Positions 31,523-41,159 of a DNA stretch of 64,000 bases are shown piece by piece. The DNA is from Prochlorococcus sp. AG-355-N18 (GTDB lineage Bacteria > Cyanobacteriota > Cyanobacteriia > PCC-6307 > Cyanobiaceae). How positions within the stretch are numbered: position 1 is the first letter of the stretch; every line of letters begins with the position of its first letter. The translations under genes and the position numbers were made by a program. The notes beneath the pieces are model-generated. The model was given only the letters and a program-made list of their open reading frames with translations. It ran no database searches and was not told the DNA's origin. The stretch spans positions 42,086-106,085 of the forward strand of contig QCEG01000004.1 of NCBI GenBank assembly GCA_003278535.1. Direction: 5' to 3'.

Positions 31523-32692
31523 TTATTCAACCCATTTTAAATCTGATCCAATTGCATCTTTTATACTAGATAATTGATGGTTATTGAGTTGCTTTATAAT
31601 TCCCTCAAGTATATCTGGTACTAATTTTGGACCCTTATATATCCATCCTGTATAAAGTTGAATTAATGATGCTCCAGAACAAATTCTTTCCCAAGCTGAC
31701 TCAGGACTATCTATTCCACCAACCCCAATTAAAATAATCTTTTTATCAATATTATGTATATGTTTTATTATTTGATTTGCTTTTTTTTGGAGAGGCCTTC
31801 CACTTAATCCTCCATTCTCTTGAGAGAGTAATAATCCAGTTTGCCTGATCTTTCTATTTTCAAGACCTAATCTATCAATGCTGGTGTTTGTAGCAATTAT
31901 TCCATCGATGTTTTCCTCGATTATTAATTGGCAAATATCTTCAATATCTTTAAGGCCTAAATCTGGTGCAATTTTTACAAATAATGGTGGACAATTAGGT
32001 AAGTTTTTAATTTCTCTAAGAAGTTCTTTTAGAAGAATTGGATCTTGTAATTTTCTTAGTCCTTCAGTATTTGGAGAACTAACGTTTATTGCTGCGTAAT
32101 CACAATATGGAATTAATAATTTTAGAGAAGTTAAATAATCATCTTTTGCTTGAGATAAACCTGTAATTTTTGACTTCCCGAAATTTATCCCTAAACAAAT
32201 ATTCTCCCTGTTCTTTTTAAACTCAATACCTTGTTCGACAAAATTTTTAACTAGTTTTTCAGCACCATTATTATTGAAACCCATTCTATTTAATGCTGCT
32301 TCTTCTTTTGCCAATCTAAATAACCTTGGTTTGGGATTTCCGTTTTGAGCAAATTTAGTTACTGTACCAAGCTCAGCAAATCCAAAACCAAAATCTTTCC
32401 ATATATTTGCGGCATTTCCATTTTTGTCAAAACCCGCAGCTAAACCAATTGGATTACAAAAATTTATTCCACATATGTTCTGGGTTAACCTTTTATCAAC
32501 TACAGAAAATTCTTCATTTAGATTTTTTAAGATAGAAGATACTATAGGCCAATTATATTTTCTTGAACTGAATGATAGGAGACTAAGAGATAAATTTGTT
32601 AAGTATTCTGCATCAATTCCAGAGTCTTTTTTTAATACAGGCGTAATCAAGTTTTTATAAAGATTTTTAAATCCACCCTTCTGTTCATTCAT
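31523..32692 (-). CDS. pyrD: Dihydroorotate dehydrogenase (quinone), class 2
   Basis: PyrD oxidises dihydroorotate to orotate with FMN, passing electrons to membrane quinone. The 389 aa protein has an N-terminal region longer than soluble class 1 enzymes, then NPIGLAAGFDKNG near residue 75, RLFRLAKEEAALNRMGFNN near 121, NVSSPNTEGLRKLQ near 204 holding the class 2 catalytic Ser, and IGVGGIDSPESAW near 320. It lies six bases after rnhA and nine before the CobD-like gene. Confidence 0.94.
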   Translation of the reverse strand: MNEQKGGFKNLYKNLITPVLKKDSGIDAEYLTNLSLSLLSFSSRKYNWPIVSSILKNLNEEFSVVDKRLTQNICGINFCNPIGLAAGFDKNGNAANIWKDFGFGFAELGTVTKFAQNGNPKPRLFRLAKEEAALNRMGFNNNGAEKLVKNFVEQGIEFKKNRENICLGINFGKSKITGLSQAKDDYLTSLKLLIPYCDYAAINVSSPNTEGLRKLQDPILLKELLREIKNLPNCPPLFVKIAPDLGLKDIEDICQLIIEENIDGIIATNTSIDRLGLENRKIRQTGLLLSQENGGLSGRPLQKKANQIIKHIHNIDKKIILIGVGGIDSPESAWERICSGASLIQLYTGWIYKGPKLVPDILEGIIKQLNNHQLSSIKDAIGSDLKWVE

Positions 32693-32698
32693 AAAAAA

Positions 32699-33418
32699 TT
32701 AGGCTTCTTTTTTTTCTATTATCCAATATTTTTTATCTTTAGGAATCACTCTCCAATTACGCCATTCAAAAAGTGAATATTGTTTTATCTTTAAGTGGTT
32801 TTCATCACCTAATAAGGTTTCTAGTTCAGGCGAACTTAACAGGTACTTTTTTTCTGCAAATTTTTGAATTAATTCATTGCGGGAAAATAATTCTTGAATT
32901 TCTGCAGGTGCATTTTTTCCAAAAAAATCAACTGAGGATTCTACTTTTTTTAAGTTACTTTCTATAGATATACCTTTGCTGTAATTAGTTGCAATTTTAT
33001 CAACCCTATCATTTTGTTTATCCCCGCTATGACCTTTAACATATTCCATTATTAATCCATTAATTCTTAATTGATCAATTTTTTGCCATAGATCAAGATT
33101 TTGAACTGGTTTTCCTGAACTTGTTTTCCATCCATTTTTCTTCCAATTAATAATCCATTTTGTATAACCCTCTATGACATATTTACTATCAGTTCTTAGT
33201 TTAAAGTTCTCTTTTAATTGGTAGGTTTTTAATTTCTCAAGAGTTTTTATGGCCGCAGTGAGTTCCATTCTATTATTAGTAGTATTTTGCTCGGAACCAC
33301 CTATTTCTAATTCGCTGTTATCGTCAAAAATTATTAAACCGCCCCAACCACCTGGGCCAGGATTACCACTGCAGGCTCCATCTGTTGCGGCTTCAATCGC
33401 AATACTATCACTATTCAT
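32699..33418 (-). CDS. rnhA: Ribonuclease HI with a C-terminal extension
   Basis: RNase HI cuts the RNA strand of RNA-DNA hybrids. The catalytic set is present: D13 in [15 protein letters not shown]52 in [10 protein letters not shown]77 in LRTDSKYV, H130 and D140 in [13 protein letters not shown]. The core ends near residue 150; the remaining 85-90 residues ([15 protein letters not shown] onward) are absent from the 155 aa Escherichia coli enzyme and have no recognised fold. It follows rplL after 47 bp containing a strong hairpin. Confidence 0.93.
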   Translation of the reverse strand: MNSDSIAIEAATDGACSGNPGPGGWGGLIIFDDNSELEIGGSEQNTTNNRMELTAAIKTLEKLKTYQLKENFKLRTDSKYVIEGYTKWIINWKKNGWKTSSGKPVQNLDLWQKIDQLRINGLIMEYVKGHSGDKQNDRVDKIATNYSKGISIESNLKKVESSVDFFGKNAPAEIQELFSRNELIQKFAEKKYLLSSPELETLLGDENHLKIKQYSLFEWRNWRVIPKDKKYWIIEKKEA

Positions 33419-33426
33419 AATTTTTG

Positions 33427-33451
33427 AAGCCGATATTAAGGTTATCGGCTT
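33427..33451. other. 9-bp hairpin between rplL and rnhA
   Basis: AAGCCGATA (33427-33435) pairs perfectly with TATCGGCTT (33443-33451) around a 7-base loop. Past a G-G mismatch the flanking T and A runs can extend the stem. No U-tract follows on the minus strand, the direction of transcription, so it is not a classical terminator. It ends nine bases before the rnhA start. It may be a processing or stability element separating the ribosomal operon from rnhA. Confidence 0.6.
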
Positions 33452-33465
33452 GAAAAAATGTACTC

Positions 33466-33861
33466 TTACTTAAGTGTAACTTTACCGCCAGCTTCTTCAA
33501 TCTCTTTCTTTAAAGATTCAGCATCTGCTTTGGCAATTCCTTCTTTTACTGTTTTTGGTGCAGATTCAACAAGTGCTTTTGCATCGCCAAGACCTAGACC
33601 AGTTGCATTTCTTACAACCTTAAGTACTTTGATTTTTGCAGCTGCATCAAAGCTTTCGAGAACTACATCAAATTCAGTTTTTTCTTCAGCAGCGCCACCA
33701 TCTGCGTCACCGCCAGCTGCTCCTGGAGCTGCCATTACTACGCCTGCGGAAGCTGCAGCAGATACACCAAAAGCCTCTTCAATTTGCTTTACAAGCTCAG
33801 ATGCTTCTAAAAGTGATAAAGATTTTAATGATTCAAGAATTTCTTCAGTTTTTGCGGACAT
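33466..33861 (-). CDS. rplL: Ribosomal protein L7/L12
   Basis: The 131 aa stalk protein recruits translation factors. It has the N-terminal dimerisation helix region ([20 protein letters not shown]), an Ala/Gly-rich hinge (about 38-60) and the C-terminal domain with [20 protein letters not shown] and [21 protein letters not shown]. It follows rplJ by 28 bases. The gene is richer in G and C than its neighbours, as expected for a highly expressed gene. Confidence 0.98.
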
Positions 33862-33889
33862 TTTCTTAAAAGTTAATTAGGTTTTTGAT

Positions 33890-34417
33890 TTAAGATTCTG
33901 AATTTTCAGAATGTTGTTTAAGTGATCTAGCAAGTCCAGAAGGCACTTCATTGATAGAGATCGCAATTTTTGTTGCTACTCCATTTAGAGCGCCAGCAAT
34001 TTTTGCCATCAATACTTCTTTAGATGGAAGACTTGCAATTTCTTTTATTTCAGAATCGCTAAGAAGTCTGCCTTCAAATAAAGCTCCTTTGGTCTCGGAT
34101 TTTTTAGTGTCTTTTTGAAAAGATTGGATTGCTTTTACAGCACCACCAACATCTTCTTTAATTAACACAAAAGCATTTGTTCCGGTCAGTAAAGATTCAA
34201 GATCGTTCCAATTACTATCTCCATCAATTGCTTTGCGCATTAATGAATTTTTAGTAACTTTGCAGATGCCGTTAGTTGTTTGCAATCTAGATCGCAAATC
34301 TGACATCTCTTTGATAGTTAAACCTTTATAATCAAGAACTACAGCCATTTCCGAGTCGTCTAAAAGAGTTTTAATCTCAGTAACGATTTTTTGCTTATTC
34401 TCTAGTGTTCGGCCCAT
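33890..34417 (-). CDS. rplJ: Ribosomal protein L10
   Basis: L10 forms the base of the ribosomal stalk and holds L7/L12 dimers. The 175 aa protein has [18 protein letters not shown] near residue 29, [11 protein letters not shown] near 59 and a C-terminal helix ([14 protein letters not shown]) that binds L12. A structured leader lies just upstream, the usual target of L10-L12 autoregulation. Confidence 0.97.
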   Translation of the reverse strand: MGRTLENKQKIVTEIKTLLDDSEMAVVLDYKGLTIKEMSDLRSRLQTTNGICKVTKNSLMRKAIDGDSNWNDLESLLTGTNAFVLIKEDVGGAVKAIQSFQKDTKKSETKGALFEGRLLSDSEIKEIASLPSKEVLMAKIAGALNGVATKIAISINEVPSGLARSLKQHSENSES

Positions 34418-34427
34418 TGATGTTTTT

Positions 34428-34497
34428 TGGATCGTAATTTAGGGAGAGCAGGAAATGCGGCAAAGTTCTTTTAAAGAGGCCGCTTTTATTAGATCCA
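34428..34497 (-). promoter_or_regulatory. L10-type ribosomal leader (autoregulatory RNA)
   Basis: The 190 bp between rplA and rplJ folds on the minus strand. TGGATC (complement of 34492-34497) pairs with GATCCA (34428-34433), enclosing a second stem of GCGGC (34479-34483) with GCCGC (34457-34461). The enclosed CTCTTTAAAAGAACTTT forms the upper arm, and a CTGCTCTCCCT segment lies between the stem ends. This nested layout immediately before rplJ matches the L10 leader class, where excess L10-L12 represses translation. Assignment rests on pairing and position. Confidence 0.7.
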
Positions 34498-34607
34498 AAA
34501 AGAAATAATTTAAGACGAGTCCTCGGTAGGAATTAAAAATTTAGAATAACTAAATCAACCTACTTTCTTTGGCCGTATTATTGCATTTTTAATTATACTA
34601 CAAAGCG

Positions 34608-35315
34608 TTAACCTTCAGGTTGGTAATCTTGTACAGCATTTATGTCTAATTGAACTGAAGGCCCCATTGTTGAAGTTACATAAAAAGTTTTCCAATACTT
34701 TCCTTTAGCTCCACTTGGTTTATTTTTATCAATTGATTCTTGTAAGGTTTTTAAGTTGTCAAATAGAGCTTCTTTTGTGAAACTTGCTTTTCCAAAGCGG
34801 ACATGAACGATTCCAGCCTTATCTGCTCTAAATTCGAGCTTACCAGCTTTGAATTCTTTTATTGCATTAGCGATGTCATTAGTTACTGTCCCAGCTTTAG
34901 GATTAGGCATTAAACCTCTAGGTCCTAAAACTCTTCCTAATTTTGCAACCTTTGGCATCATATCTGGAGTTGCAATAAGTAGATCAAACTCCATATTTCC
35001 TTTGTTGATGCTTTCTACAAGATCTTCTTCGCCAAATAAATCTGCACCAGCAGCCTTAGCTTTCGATACATTCTCACCGCTTGTAATTACTGCAATTTTG
35101 ATGCTTTGGCCAGTACCATGTGGTAATGCAACAGTGGTCCTTAATTGTTGATCAGTATATTTTGGATCAATACCTAGACGTATATGTGCTTCAATAGTTT
35201 CATCAAATTTTGCATTAGCATTTTCCTTGATAATACTAAGAGCTTCAAGTGGTGCATAAATGCGATCCTCTATCTTTGTTGATAGAGCCGCCATTCTTTT
35301 AGATAGTTTTTTCAT
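34608..35315 (-). CDS. rplA: Ribosomal protein L1
   Basis: L1 binds 23S rRNA at the mobile stalk near the E site. The 235 aa protein has [20 protein letters not shown] near residue 40, [19 protein letters not shown] near 126 (the family signature) and [15 protein letters not shown] near the C-terminus. It follows rplK across about 66 bp and precedes the L10 leader. Confidence 0.98.
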   Translation of the reverse strand: MKKLSKRMAALSTKIEDRIYAPLEALSIIKENANAKFDETIEAHIRLGIDPKYTDQQLRTTVALPHGTGQSIKIAVITSGENVSKAKAAGADLFGEEDLVESINKGNMEFDLLIATPDMMPKVAKLGRVLGPRGLMPNPKAGTVTNDIANAIKEFKAGKLEFRADKAGIVHVRFGKASFTKEALFDNLKTLQESIDKNKPSGAKGKYWKTFYVTSTMGPSVQLDINAVQDYQPEG

Positions 35316-35381
35316 AATAAAATTGGGTGCAAACGGTTATTAACTAACCTCCCCTAAATAGTGAGAAATTGTGTATTGAAC

Positions 35382-35807
35382 TCAATCAGTGATAGAGACG
35401 CCCATATTACGAGCAGTACCCTCAATTACTTTCATTGCTGATTCAACACTAGAACAGTTTAGATCAGGAAGCTTAGTTTTGGCTATTTCTTCTAATTGAG
35501 CTTTACTTATATTCCCAATAGAGCCTTTTGCGGATTCACCTGAACCTTTCTCTATACCAGCTGCTTTTGTTATTAAGACGGAAGCAGGAGGTGTTTTTGT
35601 GATAAAAGTAAAGCTTCTATCTTCAAAAACAGAAATCTCGACTGGAATTACAAAACCTGCTTTATCTTGTGTCCTTGCGTTGTATTCTTTGCAAAATGCC
35701 ATGATATTGACACCATGTTGTCCTAAAGCTGGCCCTACAGGAGGAGCAGGATTTGCTTTGCCTGCTTGTAGAGCAAGCTTGATAACTGCAACAATTTTTT
35801 TTGCCAT
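35382..35807 (-). CDS. rplK: Ribosomal protein L11
   Basis: L11 binds the GTPase-associated region of 23S rRNA. The 141 aa protein has the N-terminal [20 protein letters not shown], the linker [14 protein letters not shown] and the RNA-binding C-terminal domain, with signature [14 protein letters not shown]. It is 67 bp after nusG and 66 bp before rplA. Confidence 0.98.
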   Translation of the reverse strand: MAKKIVAVIKLALQAGKANPAPPVGPALGQHGVNIMAFCKEYNARTQDKAGFVIPVEISVFEDRSFTFITKTPPASVLITKAAGIEKGSGESAKGSIGNISKAQLEEIAKTKLPDLNCSSVESAMKVIEGTARNMGVSITD

Positions 35808-35874
35808 TAGATTAGAGAATTTAAGCTGGAGTAGAAAATCATAATTTTACTAGATAAACAAGAATAATTAGAAA

Positions 35875-36486
35875 TTAATTTTGTTTATTAATTTGGGAGA
35901 ATTCTAATTCTACAGGAGTCTCGCGCCCAAATATTGAAAGTAATGCTTTTAATTTATTTCTTTCTCCGGAAACTTCTATAACTTCTCCCTGGAAATCCTT
36001 GAATGGACCGCTAGTTACAATGATTCTATCTTTTTCTTCAATATCTAACTTGATTACAGCTTTTTTCTCTGATGCGCGCTTAAAGATTCTATTAACTTCT
36101 TGTCTTGATAATGGTCGAGGTTTGATATGACCTCGCGATCTTCCGCTGCCTCTGCCGTCTTCAGCACCGACAAAGTTAATTACATTTGGAGTACTTTTAA
36201 CAGCCATCATTGTATCTTCATCCAAAATCATTCTTACGAGGACATAACCTGGGAAAACTTTTTCTTCAGTAGTTTGTCTGCTTCCATCTTTTTTTAATTT
36301 AATTCCTGGAGTTTGGGGAATTTCAATTTCAATGATTCTATTGTTAACACCTAAAGTTACTGATCTCTGCTCAAGAGTCGCTTTTACTTTTTTTTCACAG
36401 CTTGATGCTACTTGAACTGCATACCATCTTGCGATGCTTGTATTTGCTTTTGAAGAAGCAAGGTTTGTAGTTAATTCATTACTCAT
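35875..36486 (-). CDS. nusG: Transcription elongation/antitermination factor NusG
   Basis: NusG binds RNA polymerase and links it to ribosomes or Rho. The 203 aa protein has the NGN domain (ARWYAVQVASSCEKKV near residue 20, VFPGYVLVRM near 82, then NFVG) and the C-terminal KOW domain (VTSGPFKDFQGEV near 157). It stands between secE and rplK, the classical order. Confidence 0.97.
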   Translation of the reverse strand: MSNELTTNLASSKANTSIARWYAVQVASSCEKKVKATLEQRSVTLGVNNRIIEIEIPQTPGIKLKKDGSRQTTEEKVFPGYVLVRMILDEDTMMAVKSTPNVINFVGAEDGRGSGRSRGHIKPRPLSRQEVNRIFKRASEKKAVIKLDIEEKDRIIVTSGPFKDFQGEVIEVSGERNKLKALLSIFGRETPVELEFSQINKQN

Positions 36487-36537
36487 TTTTCTGGAAGCTT
36501 AAATAAGATCTTTATTAATGGATATTCGGGAGATAAT

Positions 36538-36780
36538 TCAACCAAAAATTTGCGAGGCTGCCCATCCATAGAATCTGCTAACAGAAGCAATGGCTGCAGC
36601 AGAAAAAGATACCATAATTATAACTGCTACTGATTCGCTAAAAAGTTGTTGTTTGTTAGGCCAAACGACAAGTTTAAGCTCATCGTAGGTAGATCTAAAA
36701 AAATTATTCTTTTTTTTAGGCTCTTCAACTTCAGGAGAATCCTTTTTAAGAGGTTCTTTATTAGTAGTAGGACTTGTCAC
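36538..36780 (-). CDS. secE: Preprotein translocase subunit SecE
   Basis: The 80 aa SecE clamps SecY in the Sec translocon. A polar Lys/Glu-rich N-terminus precedes the conserved FRSTYDELKLVVWPNKQQLF amphipathic helix (about 28-47) and a single membrane helix (about 50-75). The single-helix form is usual for cyanobacteria. It lies 61 bp after the clpB paralog and 51 bp before nusG. Confidence 0.95.
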   Translation of the reverse strand: MTSPTTNKEPLKKDSPEVEEPKKKNNFFRSTYDELKLVVWPNKQQLFSESVAVIIMVSFSAAAIASVSRFYGWAASQIFG

Positions 36781-36841
36781 AAAATTTTTTTGAAATTAAG
36801 CTTTATGCTTTAGTTTTTATTTTAGCTTATTGATTTACACC

Positions 36842-39598
36842 TCAGCTAGGTTTGAAAACGATCTCATCTTTTTTAGAAGGGTTAAGTTTAATTGTTATAT
36901 TTTTTTTATTTTTGAAGTTATCCTCTAAAAGTTTTGCAGCCAAGGGATTTTCTATTTGTCTTCTAAGTTCCCTGCTAAGTGGCCTAGCACCATATTCAGG
37001 TTCGTAAGAATCGTTTGCAATTTTGTTGATAACTTTTTTGTCTATAGCGATATTTATTTTCTGCTCAAGTAGCAGGTTCTTTAAATCTTCTGTTTGTAGA
37101 ATGATTATTTTTTGAAGTTCATCAATAGATAATGGATTAAACTTTACTACTTCGTCAATTCTATTTAAAAATTCAGGTCTAAAAATTGAAGACAATGTAT
37201 TACTAATGGAATCATCTAAGGTTTGCTGGTCTTTTTCTAAATCTCCCTCACTTTTAGAAATCTTTTGTGAATACTCCAGTATAGATTTACCAGCTAGGTT
37301 GCTTGTCATAATGATTACGGTATTTTTAAAGTCTACTGTCCTTCCTTGAGAATCCGTTAATCTTCCTTCATCTAAGACTTGTAAAAGGATATTAAAAACT
37401 TCTGAATGTGCTTTTTCTATCTCATCAAGAAGTATTACTGAATATGGTTTACGTCTTACAGCTTCAGTTAATTGACCTCCCTCTTCATAGCCAACATAAC
37501 CTGGAGGAGCTCCCAAAAGTCTTGCTACGGCATTTTTCTCCATATATTCACTCATGTCTAATCTTAAAAGTGCGTCTTCTTCATCAAATAAAGCTGTTGC
37601 AAGAGATTTTGCTAATTCTGTTTTGCCAACACCTGTAGGACCCATAAATAAAAAAGATCCGATAGGTCTTTTAGGACTTTTCATGCCAACGCGAGCTCTT
37701 CTAATTGCAGCAGAAACAGCTTCTATAGCTTTTTCTTGTCCAATAACTTTTTCACTTAGTTCTGTTTCTAGATTGACTAATTTCTTACGTTCATTTGAAA
37801 CTACTTTAGAAATTGGAATACCTGTAATTTTTGAGATAACATCAGCAATATCATCAGGTTCAACTTGATATTTAAAAGGGAAATTTCTATTTTTCTTTAT
37901 TTTATTAAAGTTCTCTTCAACTTTTTGTATTTCATTCTCTATTTCATTTAACTCTTCTTCAAGTTTTTCTAAATACTCTAGATCATTTTCAATTTCGCGA
38001 TTTGATTTATCTTTAATTTGTTTGGTTAGCTTATCTTCTTCTTTCATTAAGATAGATAATTGCTCCATTTCTTCCAGGAAATTGTTCCAATTGTCCAAAA
38101 GAACGTTCAATTTTGCCTCTGATTGTTGCCTCATATTCAAAAGCTTTTCTTGAGCTTCGATATTTTCTCCTTGCAAATTATTCAGTTTTTCATTAATAGT
38201 ATGAAGTTTGTTTTCTTGTTGGAGAATTATTTGAGGCTTTTTATTAGACTCGATTTTCAACTCTGCAGCTGCTTCATCAATTAAATCTATTGCTTTATCA
38301 GGAAGACATTTATCGCTGATGTATCTGTCGGCCAATTTTGCAGAATAGTTTACAGCTTCTTCAGAAATTTTTATGCCATGATGTGATTCATATTTCTTTT
38401 TAATACCTTGCAGTATTTTTGCGCTTAATTCTACTGAAGGTTCATTAACAGCTATCTTTTGAAAGCAATTATTTAATGCCTGATCTTTTTCAATAGTTTC
38501 ACGAAATTTCTCAGGTGTTGTTGTCCCGATACATCTAAGTTCTCCTTCAGCCAATAAAGGTTTTAAGATATTGCTAATATCGGTCGAAGATCTGTCAGAA
38601 CTTAATATTGAATGAATTTCATCAATAAATAGTATCGTTCTTTGGCTTGGATTATTTAGTTCTTGCATTATTAAGCTTAGCCTTTCTTCTAGTTGGCCTC
38701 TAAATTTTGTCCCAGAAACTAAAGTACCTAAGTCAAGCGAAATAATTTTAAAGTCTTTTAAAGAATCAGGAACTTTTTTGTCTACAATTAATTGTGCAAG
38801 TAATTTTGCAATTGAGGTTTTACCAACTCCAGGATTGCCGATAAGTATAGGATTATTTTTGTTTCTTCTGCAGAGTATCCTCATTAAATTATTGATTTCA
38901 TTTTCTCTCCCTAAAACGGGATCCAGTAAACCTTTTTTTGCTGATTCTGTTAAATCTTTTCCATAAATTGAAAGAGCATTTTCATCTTTCCCAACTTGTT
39001 TTTTGGTTTCAATTTGAAGTTTACTTTTGGGTAATGGAACAATAGCTTCTTTAAATTTTTCTTCTTTAACTAAAGTCTTTTTATTTGATTCAAAATTAGA
39101 TTGATTATTTATTTCAATTGCGTTCGCATAATTAAAAGAATCTTTTGATTGATTAATATTTGGGAAAAACTTTAATTCTTCTTCTAATTTTTCCATCGAA
39201 AGGTTGCCTTCTTCAAAAACATAATTTCCAATTCTTAAATCTCTTCCAAGAGCAATTAGTAAGTGAGGGATTTCTATAAATTTGGATCCCCATTGGATTT
39301 TAATCTGATTCGCATTATCTAATAAAATTTCTAAATCTTCTCCGATTGTAAAAATATCTGACTCATTTGTTGGTGTCTCTTCTAAAAAATCTTCTGTTAT
39401 ATCTAAAACTGTATCTTGGTCGATTGATAATTTTTCAATGAAAGCAAAGAATTCACTTGATGAGAACAATGTATGAATTATGTGTTCAATATTAAATTCG
39501 CTATGATCCCATTTTTTTGCTGTTTCTTCTCCTAATAAAAGAAGATTCCAACTGATATCGCTAAATAGTTCAGGACTGGATGTTAGTGTTTCTCTCAT
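36842..39598 (-). CDS. ClpB-type Hsp100 disaggregase, divergent paralog
   Basis: The 918 aa AAA+ protein has a divergent N-domain and linker (1 to about 210), NBD1 with Walker A GNPGVGKTSIAKLL and Walker B LFIDEIHSIL, a middle coiled-coil domain of ClpB size (about 455-590), and NBD2 with GPTGVGKTELAK, LLDEIEKAH and pore segment GYVGYEEGGQL. Pore loop 1 reads GTKFRGQLEER, with Phe for the usual Tyr. No ClpP-binding IGF-type loop is evident, so it is a disaggregase and not a protease partner. It is probably a second ClpB in this genome; that is inferred. Confidence 0.85.
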   Translation of the reverse strand: MRETLTSSPELFSDISWNLLLLGEETAKKWDHSEFNIEHIIHTLFSSSEFFAFIEKLSIDQDTVLDITEDFLEETPTNESDIFTIGEDLEILLDNANQIKIQWGSKFIEIPHLLIALGRDLRIGNYVFEEGNLSMEKLEEELKFFPNINQSKDSFNYANAIEINNQSNFESNKKTLVKEEKFKEAIVPLPKSKLQIETKKQVGKDENALSIYGKDLTESAKKGLLDPVLGRENEINNLMRILCRRNKNNPILIGNPGVGKTSIAKLLAQLIVDKKVPDSLKDFKIISLDLGTLVSGTKFRGQLEERLSLIMQELNNPSQRTILFIDEIHSILSSDRSSTDISNILKPLLAEGELRCIGTTTPEKFRETIEKDQALNNCFQKIAVNEPSVELSAKILQGIKKKYESHHGIKISEEAVNYSAKLADRYISDKCLPDKAIDLIDEAAAELKIESNKKPQIILQQENKLHTINEKLNNLQGENIEAQEKLLNMRQQSEAKLNVLLDNWNNFLEEMEQLSILMKEEDKLTKQIKDKSNREIENDLEYLEKLEEELNEIENEIQKVEENFNKIKKNRNFPFKYQVEPDDIADVISKITGIPISKVVSNERKKLVNLETELSEKVIGQEKAIEAVSAAIRRARVGMKSPKRPIGSFLFMGPTGVGKTELAKSLATALFDEEDALLRLDMSEYMEKNAVARLLGAPPGYVGYEEGGQLTEAVRRKPYSVILLDEIEKAHSEVFNILLQVLDEGRLTDSQGRTVDFKNTVIIMTSNLAGKSILEYSQKISKSEGDLEKDQQTLDDSISNTLSSIFRPEFLNRIDEVVKFNPLSIDELQKIIILQTEDLKNLLLEQKINIAIDKKVINKIANDSYEPEYGARPLSRELRRQIENPLAAKLLEDNFKNKKNITIKLNPSKKDEIVFKPS

Positions 39599-39684
39599 AA
39601 ACTATAAAAACTATAGTTGATTATTAATTAATATTCTAAATAGTATCTGCATTAATAATCATCCATTGATTTTTAAATTGTAAG

Positions 39685-39759
39685 ATGAATTTGAAAAATA
39701 TGTTTATGAGAGGGGTTGCAGGGACTTTGGCATTAATAAAAGGGTTAACTAATATTTAA
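39685..39759 (+). CDS. Possible 24-residue small ORF upstream of eno
   Basis: The 262 bp between the clpB paralog and eno is AT-rich apart from one short frame starting at ATG 39685. It encodes 24 residues, including MRGVAGTLALIKGLTNI, a short hydrophobic segment after a basic start. There is no clear Shine-Dalgarno sequence before the ATG. The locally raised G content makes it stand out, but nothing else supports it. It could be chance. Confidence 0.25.
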   Translation: MNLKNMFMRGVAGTLALIKGLTNI

Positions 39760-39857
39760 GTTATTGTAAAATTAAAAATTATAATTAGTTAACATATATA
39801 TTTCAGATATTAGCCAAATAGTTCAGCAATTAATAGGATTTAAATAGTAATGTTTAA

Positions 39858-41153
<1,296 letters not shown>

Positions 41154-41159
41154 TTTTTT

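Noticed and set aside
33458..33880. Long plus-strand frame opposite rplL
   Set aside because: It is the antisense shadow of the Ala/Gly-rich rplL gene; Ser/Ala/Pro-rich composition confirms this.
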